A DNA stretch of 5,310 bases, from positions 1 to 5,310 of the forward strand of contig CAZYGI010000153.1 in the NCBI GenBank assembly GCA_964647255.1. The letters run 5' to 3'. This document shows positions 1-4,971 of the stretch, piece by piece. Within the stretch, counting starts at the first letter, position 1, and every line of letters begins with the position of its first letter. The notes below the pieces were generated by a model, which had not been told where the DNA came from, did no database searches, and saw only the letters and a program-made list of their open reading frames with translations. The position numbers and the translations under genes are program-made. Source of the stretch: CAWJEL01 sp964647255. Its GTDB lineage: Bacteria > Chloroflexota > Anaerolineae > CG2-30-64-16.

Positions 1-334
1 GGCGCAGGCTGGCGTTCTCCCAGAACGGCCGGCTGTGCTTGAAGAACGACTTGACCGCGGTGTTGGTGAAGCTGGAGAGCACCAGCATGATCCCCAGGTC
101 CTGGCCCAACCCCTTGTGGATGCACCAGTAGACCATCGGGATGGCGATCAGGTAGAACTGCTCGTCGCCGAGGAAAGTGAAGATGCGCATCGGCAGCTTC
201 AGCCACCCGCCGAGCGCCTGGAAGCTGCGCACGCCGTCCAGCGCCCACAGCCAGCCGCCGGCGATCAGGGTCACGACCAGGGATGCGAGCAGTGCGACGA
301 TTGCGATGATGCCCAGGGTCGAAGTCTTCTTCAT
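1..334 (-). CDS. PAP2-family membrane phosphatase, N-terminal part
   Basis: The first 111 codons are present; the 3' part lies outside the window. PAP2 enzymes remove phosphate from lipid phosphates or related substrates, usually on the outer face of the membrane. Visible are a hydrophobic N-terminal helix (about residues 7-32), the stretch FLGDEQFYL (54-62) leading into a second membrane segment, and KSFFKHSRPFW (95-105), which fits the PAP2 signature K-x6-R-P exactly (K95, R102, P103). The later PSGH and SRxxxxxH motifs would be in the missing part. The ATG at 334 is preceded by GGGGAG seven bases upstream. A good promoter lies 45 bases before the start, so the gene need not depend on the transposase locus next to it. 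Family assignment is firm; the substrate is unknown. Confidence 0.82.
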   Translation of the reverse strand, partial: MKKTSTLGIIAIVALLASLVVTLIAGGWLWALDGVRSFQALGGWLKLPMRIFTFLGDEQFYLIAIPMVYWCIHKGLGQDLGIMLVLSSFTNTAVKSFFKHSRPFWENASLR

Positions 335-378
335 GGTGGGTCTCCCCAGGATAAATGGGTGGGGTTTCCGCTTGGAGC

Positions 379-408
379 ATTTTACGCTAACCGGTGATCG
401 CTTGGCAA
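379..408 (-). promoter_or_regulatory. Sigma-70-type promoter for the PAP2 gene
   Basis: On the minus strand TTGCCA (403-408) and TAAAAT (379-384) each match the consensus in five of six positions and are 18 bases apart. Transcription would start near 372, giving a leader of about 38 nt with a Shine-Dalgarno sequence before the ATG at 334. The -35 box ends five bases before the conserved part of the left repeat copy begins at 413. Confidence 0.6.
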
Positions 409-412
409 ATGC

Positions 413-495
413 GCGCGGTAGTACGACCGCACGACCGTGAACGGTTCGTGCTACGAGGCGGTGCCCGGTGAACCGGGCTGGAGCGGGCCGCCTAC
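413..495. repeat. Left, shortened copy of the palindromic repeat
   Basis: It begins with GCGCGGTAG (413-421) as in the full units but lacks the first REP hairpin; the distance from GTAG to the opposing CTAC (451-454) is 37 nt here against 57 nt in full units. The second REP hairpin is intact (429-451, one bulged T), as is the palindrome GCCCGGTGAACCGGGC (463-478). The repeat ends at CTAC 492-495, whose complement GTAG contains the transposase stop codon. Only two bases differ from the full units over 427-479. Confidence 0.8.
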
Positions 496-989
496 AGTGT
501 GATGTCCCAGGCCAGCATTTCATTCCACCAGGCGGAGTTGTTGAGGTGATATATCGGCCCCTGATCGCGCACAAGCAGAACGCTTCCGTCAGCGGTTCGC
601 TCCAAGACGGGTATGATCCGGTCATGGGCATGATGGTCTTTCTGACGTTCGATATAGTCTACGATATTCGGCAGGCGTTTCCTGTCAAATGAAAATGCCC
701 CATATTCATCCTGCCAGTAAAGAATGGTCGAGAATCCCCCCTTATTGAACTTCGCCGCTGCCACACCTTTGACCTGGCCGACTAATTTCGCGACTGCGAC
801 AGCGGGCGGTATCGCCACGGCCATGTGCACATGGTCTGCTGTTCCATTCAGAGCAAACAGCGTTGCGCCCAGGCCAATTGCCTTTGAGCGGAGAAAGCCA
901 TACACGATTGGTTCAGTCTGTGGTGTCAGGAGCGGCTCGCGGTTCTTGGTCGTCCAAACGAGATGATAGAAGAGTTGCCAATACGGCAT
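492..989 (-). CDS. tnpA: IS200/IS605-type Y1 (HUH) transposase
   Basis: A 165-residue protein of typical TnpA length, which would cut and rejoin single-stranded DNA at hairpin-marked ends through a covalent tyrosine-DNA bond. The HUH metal-binding pair is H53-V54-H55 in ADHVHMAV. WQDEYGAFSF (92-101) is a usual block of the family. YIERQKDHH (112-120) holds the catalytic tyrosine Y112 and the glutamine Q116 typical of IS200-type enzymes. Nothing is truncated, so the enzyme looks functional. The ATG at 989 is chosen because GGGAGGT stands five bases before it; a TTG at 1010 is in frame but lacks such a site. The stop codon lies in the adjoining repeat. No accessory tnpB is present. The residues after about 125 are a C-terminal tail beyond the catalytic core. 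Confidence 0.88.
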   Translation of the reverse strand: MPYWQLFYHLVWTTKNREPLLTPQTEPIVYGFLRSKAIGLGATLFALNGTADHVHMAVAIPPAVAVAKLVGQVKGVAAAKFNKGGFSTILYWQDEYGAFSFDRKRLPNIVDYIERQKDHHAHDRIIPVLERTADGSVLLVRDQGPIYHLNNSAWWNEMLAWDITL

Positions 990-1018
990 GGGAGACCTCC
1001 CGCAATACAAAATCTTTA

Positions 1019-1034
1019 GCCCCGTTGACGGGGC
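1019..1034 (-). terminator. Hairpin just upstream of tnpA, terminator-like
   Basis: GCCCCGT and ACGGGGC form a perfect 7-bp stem with a 2-base turn (in practice a 4-base loop), followed on the minus strand by TAAAGATTTTG. It is the first hairpin of the repeat unit nearest tnpA. The A at 1028 makes the stem fully paired here, whereas the two other units have G there. The U-rich tail is short and begins late, so termination is only possible. IS200 elements are known to carry a 5' hairpin that shields tnpA from outside transcription, and this one stands where it could do the same. Confidence 0.35.
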
Positions 1035-1042
1035 GTTGCGCG

Positions 1043-1099
1043 GTAGCCTGGTCGGTTCACCGCCGGGCGGGCCGCACGACCGTGAACGGTTCGTGCTAC
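1043..1099. repeat. Pair of inverted REP-like elements (one BIME); also at 1162-1218 and 1281-1337
   Basis: The forward element is GTAG (1043-1046) followed by a hairpin, CCTGG-T-CGG / CCG-CCGGG with loop TTCA, in which T1052 is bulged. Read on the other strand from 1099, the second element is again GTAG followed by a hairpin of ten pairs with a single bulged base at 1090. Aligned in this way, the two share the foot, the bulge position, GTTCAC in the loop region and CGG just after the stem. They meet tail to tail, which is the layout of a bacterial interspersed mosaic element. GTAG beside a bulged palindrome is the known recognition layout of REP-associated transposases. Confidence 0.75.
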
Positions 1100-1374
1100 G
1101 AGGCGACGCCCGGTGAACCGGGCTCTCCGCTGGTTCAGCCCCGTTGGCGGGGCGTTGCGCGGTAGCCCGGTCGGTTCACCGCCGGGCGGGCCGCACGACC
1201 GTGAACGGTTCGTGCTACGAGGCGACGCCCGGTGAACCGGGCTCTCCGCTGGTTCAGCCCCGTTGGCGGGGCGTTGCGCGGTAGCCCGGTCGGTTCACCG
1301 CCGGGCGGGCCGCACGACCGTGAACGGTTCGTGCTACGAGGCGACGCCCGGTGAACCGGGCTGGGACGGGCGTG

Positions 1375-2358
1375 CTACTGTCCCAATGTTTCCCGGAAGA
1401 ACCCCACCAGCCGCTGCTCGAACTCCTCCGGGTAGACCGCCGGCGTCTGCACATGCTCGCCGTTCTCCGGGAACCAGGTCGTCACCTTGACCCCGGCCGC
1501 CTGGGCCGCGGCGGCCAACTGTTCGCTTTGGTTGACGCTGATCCGCGTGTCGGCGCGGGTGTGCACGATGTAGACGGGCCGGCCCGCGTCCTTGCGGACG
1601 GCGCTCAACGGGTCGTGGCCGAACAGGTTGACGCCCGTGACGATGCTGCCCGAGATCAGCGCGCCGGGCGCCAGGAAGGTCGGATAGCCGGCCCGCGTCA
1701 GCTCGGCCGCGATCACCTGCTGCAGGTTGCCGAAGGTGGATTGCAAAAAGAGGGCCGCGATGCGCGGCTCTTCAGCGAAGGCATAGTTGGCGTTCGCGCC
1801 GCCCAGTGAGTTCGCAAAGAGGCCGATCTTGTTCGGCGCGATGCCTTTCACGTTCACCAGCCAATCCCAGGCGCCAAGCACGTCGCGATACTCCTCGTTA
1901 CCGATGGTCGAGCGGCCGTCCTGGAAGGTGGAGTCGCCGGTGTCGCGCAGGTCAATCAGCAGCACGTTGAAGCCGTTGCGCCAGAGCATTCCCGCGGGCG
2001 TCAGGACCGAGATGGAATTCTTGCACCCGCCCAGCCCATCCACCAGGATCACGGTCGGTGCGTTCGGGTCGGCCGGCTTGGCCGGGATCCACCAGCCTGC
2101 GACCTCGATGCCCGCCTGGCGGCTGGGGAACTTCACCGTCTCGTAGGGGGACATGTAGTACGGCGTGACATCGAAGCCCGCGGGCCAAGTCGGGTGCAGC
2201 GCGAAGTTATCCGGCCGGTTGGCCAGGTGCTCGTCGCACGAGCCGGTGACGTTGCCGAGCTTGTTGTAGATGATGTACCCCATGCCGAAGTACGCGATGA
2301 CGAGCAGGACGACGAGTGCGATGGCGATGCCGAGCAGGAGTTTGTTTCGCCTTTTCAT
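1375..2358 (-). CDS. Membrane-anchored alpha/beta hydrolase
   Basis: A 327-residue protein with the charged start MKRRNK and a hydrophobic helix (about 7-31), so probably an N-terminally anchored enzyme facing outward. The hydrolase fold follows: beta strand and oxyanion loop VILVDGLGG (103-111), LLIDLRDTGDS (133-143), and the nucleophile elbow FANSLGG with S184. The likely acid is D270 in HTRAD and the likely base H302 in NGEHVQ. The elbow reads A-N-S-L-G, so the first glycine of the usual GxSxG is replaced by alanine. Substrate class (ester, peptide, other) cannot be told. The ATG at 2358 has GGAGG five bases upstream. The stop TAG lies inside GTAG of the adjoining palindromic repeat. The nearest upstream reading frame, the displaced end of the CDP-alcohol transferase, stops 72 bases earlier; I see no convincing promoter in between, so co-transcription is plausible. 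Confidence 0.85.
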   Translation of the reverse strand: MKRRNKLLLGIAIALVVLLVIAYFGMGYIIYNKLGNVTGSCDEHLANRPDNFALHPTWPAGFDVTPYYMSPYETVKFPSRQAGIEVAGWWIPAKPADPNAPTVILVDGLGGCKNSISVLTPAGMLWRNGFNVLLIDLRDTGDSTFQDGRSTIGNEEYRDVLGAWDWLVNVKGIAPNKIGLFANSLGGANANYAFAEEPRIAALFLQSTFGNLQQVIAAELTRAGYPTFLAPGALISGSIVTGVNLFGHDPLSAVRKDAGRPVYIVHTRADTRISVNQSEQLAAAAQAAGVKVTTWFPENGEHVQTPAVYPEEFEQRLVGFFRETLGQ

Positions 2359-2430
2359 GGTGGCCTCCGAGTGTTATGGCTTTGTGTTTTCTCCAATACC
2401 TGATCGTTTGGCGATGGCTTCCCACGGACG

Positions 2431-2562
2431 TTAAGCGCAGGGCCGCGCCCCAGGTTCAGGCCCCGACAGGCGACACAGCCGCGCGAATGAATACGGCTTC
2501 ACGGCATATAGCCCCGCCAGGATCGGCGCCGCAGCCCACGGCGAGCCGGTCACCAACAGCAC
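2431..2562 (-). pseudogene. Out-of-frame C-terminal helix of the CDP-alcohol transferase
   Basis: Just before the stop of the gene at 2550-3074, another frame reads 43 codons beginning VLLVTGSPWAAAPILAGL and continuing YAVKPYSFARLCRL to a TAA at 2431-2433. This is a good last membrane helix followed by a basic end, as expected at the C-terminus of this family. Adding one base around 2563-2566 would join it to NSGAVT of the upstream frame and give a protein of about 214 residues. No slippery heptamer is visible, so a mutation or a sequencing error is likelier than programmed frameshifting. Confidence 0.65.
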
Positions 2563-3074
2563 GTCACAGCTCCGGAGTTGAAAAACTTGCCGGGCGGCGA
2601 CCAGTTCAGGCGCCAGATCGTCTTGTCCACCAGGTAGAAGTAGTTCGGCGACAAGATCGGCCAGCGCAAGAACTGGTTGGACAGGTATTGGTCGAGGATC
2701 ATGAATTCGCCAAGGAACAGGGCGATTACCGCCGCGGCTTCTGGGTGCAGCGTCAGGTAGTTGAGGTAAAAGAAGGCGATCAGAAGGCGGTCGGCGATGA
2801 TGTCAAACTGGGCGCCGAAACGGGTTTCCTGGTGCAGCCGCCGCGCCAGGAAGCCATCAAGCACGTCGAGGCTCCAATAGGCGGCCAGGCCGGCCAGGTT
2901 CCAGGCCAGGCTGCGCTCCACCGAGGCCACGGTGAAGAGCGCCAGGCCGACCAGGGTGCGGGTCAGGGTGACCAGGTTGGCCCAGGTGCGCAGCTCGCTG
3001 GCGGCCGACAGAGCGGGGGGCGCAAGGGATGCGCGGCTAGAACGCGGCAAGGCCTGAGGAAGATTGACTGTCAT
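2550..3074 (-). CDS. CDP-alcohol phosphatidyltransferase, frameshifted near its C-terminus
   Basis: It would transfer a phosphatidyl or similar group from a CDP-alcohol (such as CDP-diacylglycerol) to an alcohol, in the membrane. The signature D-x2-D-G-x2-A-R-x8-G-x3-D-x3-D is complete: D70, D73, G74, A77, R78, G87, D91 and D95. Hydrophobic helices surround it (about 33-50, 56-72, 93-109, 112-127). The open frame ends abruptly in TCCW after NSGAV, and the missing helix continues in another frame down to 2431, so the product as read has lost about 43 residues. The catalytic site is not affected. The ATG at 3074 has GGAGG five bases upstream. A candidate promoter lies about 107 bases before the start. 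It is similar in class to the gene at 3294-3965 but not a recent duplicate: outside the motif the two differ. The acceptor alcohol is unknown. Confidence 0.82.
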   Translation of the reverse strand: MTVNLPQALPRSSRASLAPPALSAASELRTWANLVTLTRTLVGLALFTVASVERSLAWNLAGLAAYWSLDVLDGFLARRLHQETRFGAQFDIIADRLLIAFFYLNYLTLHPEAAAVIALFLGEFMILDQYLSNQFLRWPILSPNYFYLVDKTIWRLNWSPPGKFFNSGAVTCCW

Positions 3075-3132
3075 CGCGCCCTCCGCTGGAAATAAACGAA
3101 CGCGCCATGCCCTGGCGGGAGAGCAGCCTGCG

Positions 3133-3186
3133 ATGCGTCAGCGATAGGAATAGCCGCAGTTAGGTTTCGGTGACGCATTCATCATA
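3133..3186 (-). promoter_or_regulatory. Possible extended -10 promoter with an inverted repeat at the start site
   Basis: On the minus strand TGCTATGAT (3181-3189) is an extended -10 element (TGn followed by TATGAT, 3181-3186); no good -35 box is seen. The expected start near 3174 falls in one arm of an 8-bp inverted repeat, ATGCGTCA (3133-3140) and TGACGCAT (3171-3178), so the new transcript could begin with a hairpin, or the arms could bind a repressor. It would drive the CDP-alcohol transferase that starts at 3074. The rest of the 219-nt gap shows nothing else I can support. Confidence 0.35.
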
Positions 3187-3293
3187 GCACAGAATGGCAC
3201 AGATGTTGCCGGTGAATTTGGTGAATTTTGCGGAGCAGGGCCGATTGCATCGAGTTCTCTGAGTCAGATAGAGCCACAGCGGCCGTCGTTCGA

Positions 3294-3965
3294 TCACGGC
3301 TCCCGCTTGGCCAGGGGCGCGGCGAGTTGGATGGCCAGCACGATGAACAGGCCCAGGAAGAGGATCGCCATAATTCCCAGGAGGATGTCGAGCCAGGCCA
3401 CAAGCCCGAGCACCGGCAGCCGCAGGCCGGCGCCGCCGAAGAAGAAGAGCGCGGCCGCGGCTGCGATGGCGATCACCCTGGCCTCGGTGGGGCCAATGGC
3501 GCCGCCTGATAGCCGGAACTCCCCGCTCACGATCATGTTGATGTAGGACAATTGGGCCAGCGCGAAGTAGCCGATGAGCGCGCACGCGGCCACGCGGAAG
3601 TCGGCGTGGGGCGACACACCGATGCTCAGGACCATCAGCATCAGGCAGAGCACGTCCACCGTGTGGTCCAGGAAGAAGCCGTAGCGTGGACGCTCGCGGT
3701 GGCGATGACGGGCCACCGTGCCATCCAGCGAGTCGCCGAACCAGTTGACGAGGTAACCCGCAGCCGCCAGCCACAGAAAGCCGGGACGGGATCGCGACAG
3801 CCAGTAGCCCAGAAACACAAGCGCCGCTCCTGCCGTGCTGAGCGCGGTGAGACGGTCCGGCGTCACCCAGCCTGGCATCCGCGCTGCCAGCCAGAGGAGC
3901 AGGCGACGCTCCGGCCGGCTGAGCAGCGATTCCTGAATGCGCCGGTGATTGTCAACAGCGGTCAC
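3294..3965 (-). CDS. CDP-alcohol phosphatidyltransferase (second, unrelated copy)
   Basis: A 223-residue integral membrane enzyme with the complete family signature in FGDSLDGTVAR and GFFLDHTVD: D78, D81, G82, A85, R86, then nine residues to G96, D100 and D104. Later GAIGPTEARV (155-164) resembles the GPTE region seen in the choline/ethanolamine phosphotransferase side of the superfamily. About six hydrophobic helices are seen, the first near 38-56 and the last near 186-215. The basic N-terminal part (residues 8-22) should lie in the cytoplasm. Translation starts at GTG 3965: GGAGGA stands five bases before it, and it lies 14 bases after the stop of the acyltransferase gene, so the two are probably co-translated from one message. 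The head group cannot be named from sequence alone. Confidence 0.87.
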   Translation of the reverse strand: MTAVDNHRRIQESLLSRPERRLLLWLAARMPGWVTPDRLTALSTAGAALVFLGYWLSRSRPGFLWLAAAGYLVNWFGDSLDGTVARHRHRERPRYGFFLDHTVDVLCLMLMVLSIGVSPHADFRVAACALIGYFALAQLSYINMIVSGEFRLSGGAIGPTEARVIAIAAAAALFFFGGAGLRLPVLGLVAWLDILLGIMAILFLGLFIVLAIQLAAPLAKREP

Positions 3966-3979
3966 GTGTTTCCTCCGAT

Positions 3980-4900
3980 TCAGACGGTCGCCGGCGCATC
4001 AGGCCAGACTCGATTGAACATGAGCCATTCGTCGGGCGTCTGCGAGATGAAGCGCTCTATCACCCTGAGCACCGCCTCGGCGTTGACGCGCACCGTCTCG
4101 CGGGCATTCGAGAGCCGGATCATCGCGATCGGGTCGGCAAATCTCAGCGCGTACGTGCCGTCCGGGAGCATCGGCGTTGCGACGGGAATCACCGGCGCGC
4201 CGGCGGCCAGGGCCAGGCGGATGTGGCCGACCGGCAGCGGGGCGGGCCGGCCAAAGAAAGGGATTAATTCCGCCGTCTCGGAGACCGGGCGATCCACCCC
4301 CACGATGACCAGGCCGCCGTTCTTGAGCCGCGTTACCGCCTGTTTGAGTGCGCTCACGCTGACGGGTGTGACATCCAGGCCCCGCGCAGCCCAGATGCGG
4401 TAGTGGCGCAAATAGCCCGGCGCTGGATTCGCGTGGACGAGCACCTGCGCTCGCAGACCGCGGCCGGCGCTCACCAGCATCACGAGATCATAATTGCTCA
4501 AATGCGGCACGGCGAGGACGGCCCCCGGCGTGTTCGAGGCGCGGCAGTACCGTTCGATCAGCCGCTCCATCTCAACGGTGGCCGGGGATAGGCCCGCGAG
4601 TTCAGCCGGTCGGTTGATCGCGTGATATAGATCGAATACGCAGCGCGTCCGGTGGCGCACCACGCGCCGCACGATTTGATCGAGTTCTTTTGCGTTGGGC
4701 TGGCCGCCGCGGACGATCCATTGGTTGACTCGCACGGTGCGGAAAAGCGCGGAGTCCCGGCGGCTCGCCGCCAAGTCCGCGAGTGCGACGCCAAGCGCGC
4801 GCCCGACCCGGACTGGCAGCAGGGCGGGCGCCCGCGTGGCTAACCCGACGCCGAAAGCGGAATTCGCCAGGGTTTGAAGATCCAAGGGGCTTCCGTTCAT
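3980..4900 (-). CDS. Lysophospholipid acyltransferase family protein (PatA/LpxL type)
   Basis: A 306-residue protein of the family that moves an acyl chain to a lipid or glycolipid acceptor at the inner face of the membrane. It shows H133-x4-D138 in VPHLSNYD, the catalytic pair of this fold, then VDRP (202-205), IPFFGRPAPLPVGHIRLAL (213-231) and PDEWLMFNRVW (289-299), all in the usual order for LpxL/PatA relatives. If the host is a Chloroflexota without lipid A, a PatA-like role in phosphoglycolipid acylation fits better than lipid A synthesis; this is inference. Standing next to a CDP-alcohol transferase, as patA does beside pgsA in actinobacteria, supports phospholipid or glycophospholipid synthesis. 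The ATG at 4900 lacks a clear Shine-Dalgarno sequence and directly follows a long inverted repeat. Length and the N-terminal match to the family support this start. Confidence 0.8.
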   Translation of the reverse strand: MNGSPLDLQTLANSAFGVGLATRAPALLPVRVGRALGVALADLAASRRDSALFRTVRVNQWIVRGGQPNAKELDQIVRRVVRHRTRCVFDLYHAINRPAELAGLSPATVEMERLIERYCRASNTPGAVLAVPHLSNYDLVMLVSAGRGLRAQVLVHANPAPGYLRHYRIWAARGLDVTPVSVSALKQAVTRLKNGGLVIVGVDRPVSETAELIPFFGRPAPLPVGHIRLALAAGAPVIPVATPMLPDGTYALRFADPIAMIRLSNARETVRVNAEAVLRVIERFISQTPDEWLMFNRVWPDAPATV

Positions 4901-4905
4901 TTTCT

Positions 4906-4956
4906 GTGGATGGGCTTGTCGGGCCGGTCAGCAACCTGCCTCGCAAGCCCATCCAC
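4906..4956. promoter_or_regulatory. Perfect 13-bp inverted repeat in front of the acyltransferase start
   Basis: GTGGATGGGCTTG (4906-4918) and its exact complement CAAGCCCATCCAC (4944-4956) enclose a 25-base loop. In the minus-strand message the hairpin ends five bases before the ATG at 4900. No U-run follows on either strand, so it is not an ordinary intrinsic terminator. GAGG and AGG motifs lie in the loop. A frame from GTG 4956 of 19 codons ends in TGA overlapping the ATG (ATGA), which could allow coupled translation. The role is unknown. Confidence 0.55.
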
Positions 4957-4971
4957 TTGCAACACGAAAAA

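Larger units (their letters stand above)
413..1378 (-). mobile_element. IS200-type transposase locus bounded by palindromic repeats (REPtron-like)
   Basis: The unit consists of one Y1 transposase gene with related palindromic repeats on both sides: one shortened copy on the 3' side of the gene (413-495) and three copies on its 5' side (1018-1378). The outer 69 bases of each side (427-495 and 1310-1378) align without gaps with 7 mismatches and in the same orientation, so the 883-bp stretch 496-1378 is bounded by long direct repeats. No tnpB, no DDE transposase and no target duplication are seen, as expected for HUH/Y1 elements. The exact ends are inferred. The arrangement could be a mobile element with subterminal hairpins or a resident transposase acting on REP repeats; I favour the latter because of the GTAG feet. 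Confidence 0.6.
1018..1378. repeat. Tandem array of three 119-bp palindromic (BIME-like) units
   Basis: Units begin at 1018, 1137 and 1256. Each has a 107-bp core; the first two are followed by a 12-bp spacer (1125-1136 and 1244-1255), while the third continues into a different end (1363-1378). Cores two and three are identical. Core one differs at only two bases, A1028 for G and T1049 for C, and both differences lie in hairpin stems and leave the pair possible as Watson-Crick or G-T. Each core holds four hairpins, in the first unit at 1019-1034, 1046-1068, 1074-1096 and 1108-1123. The last three share the core CGGTTCACCG or a close relative on one strand. Such near identity points to recent tandem amplification. 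Confidence 0.9.

Noticed and set aside
492..1010. A longer transposase starting at TTG 1010.
   Set aside because: The ATG at 989 has a strong GGGAGGT at the right distance, and the sequence from MPYWQ onward fits the usual N-terminus of the family; the extra seven residues lie over the Shine-Dalgarno.
1018..1362. The regular repeats could be taken for a CRISPR array.
   Set aside because: The units are 107 bp with constant 12-bp spacers, are internally palindromic, and have no cas genes beside them; this is tandem duplication, not repeat-spacer structure.
413..1378. Integron cassette or attC site for the palindromic repeats.
   Set aside because: There is no integrase and no attC consensus core (GTTRRRY/RYYYAAC); the GTAG-hairpin layout with a Y1 transposase explains the sequence better.
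863..1490. Plus-strand frames running through the repeats (peptides with RSVHRRAGRTTVNGSCYEAT).
   Set aside because: The repeated peptide only reflects the repeated DNA; the DNA is constrained by its palindromes, and there is no domain or proper start.
2550..2570. Programmed ribosomal frameshifting at the end of the CDP-alcohol transferase.
   Set aside because: No slippery heptamer or A/T run is present at the junction, and the family is not known for it; mutation or read error is simpler.
2316..3095. Long plus-strand open frame of 259 codons.
   Set aside because: It lies opposite the CDP-alcohol transferase and the start of the hydrolase, which have clear motifs and Shine-Dalgarno sites. 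Its translation is rich in Q, R, G and H, as expected from an antisense frame in GC-rich DNA.
3552..4403. Long plus-strand open frame of 283 codons.
   Set aside because: It is antisense to the acyltransferase and the second CDP-alcohol transferase, has no recognisable domain and has typical shadow composition.
4906..4956. Intrinsic terminator between the GcvT-like gene and the acyltransferase.
   Set aside because: The stem is strong, but no U-run follows it on either strand and it directly abuts a start codon.
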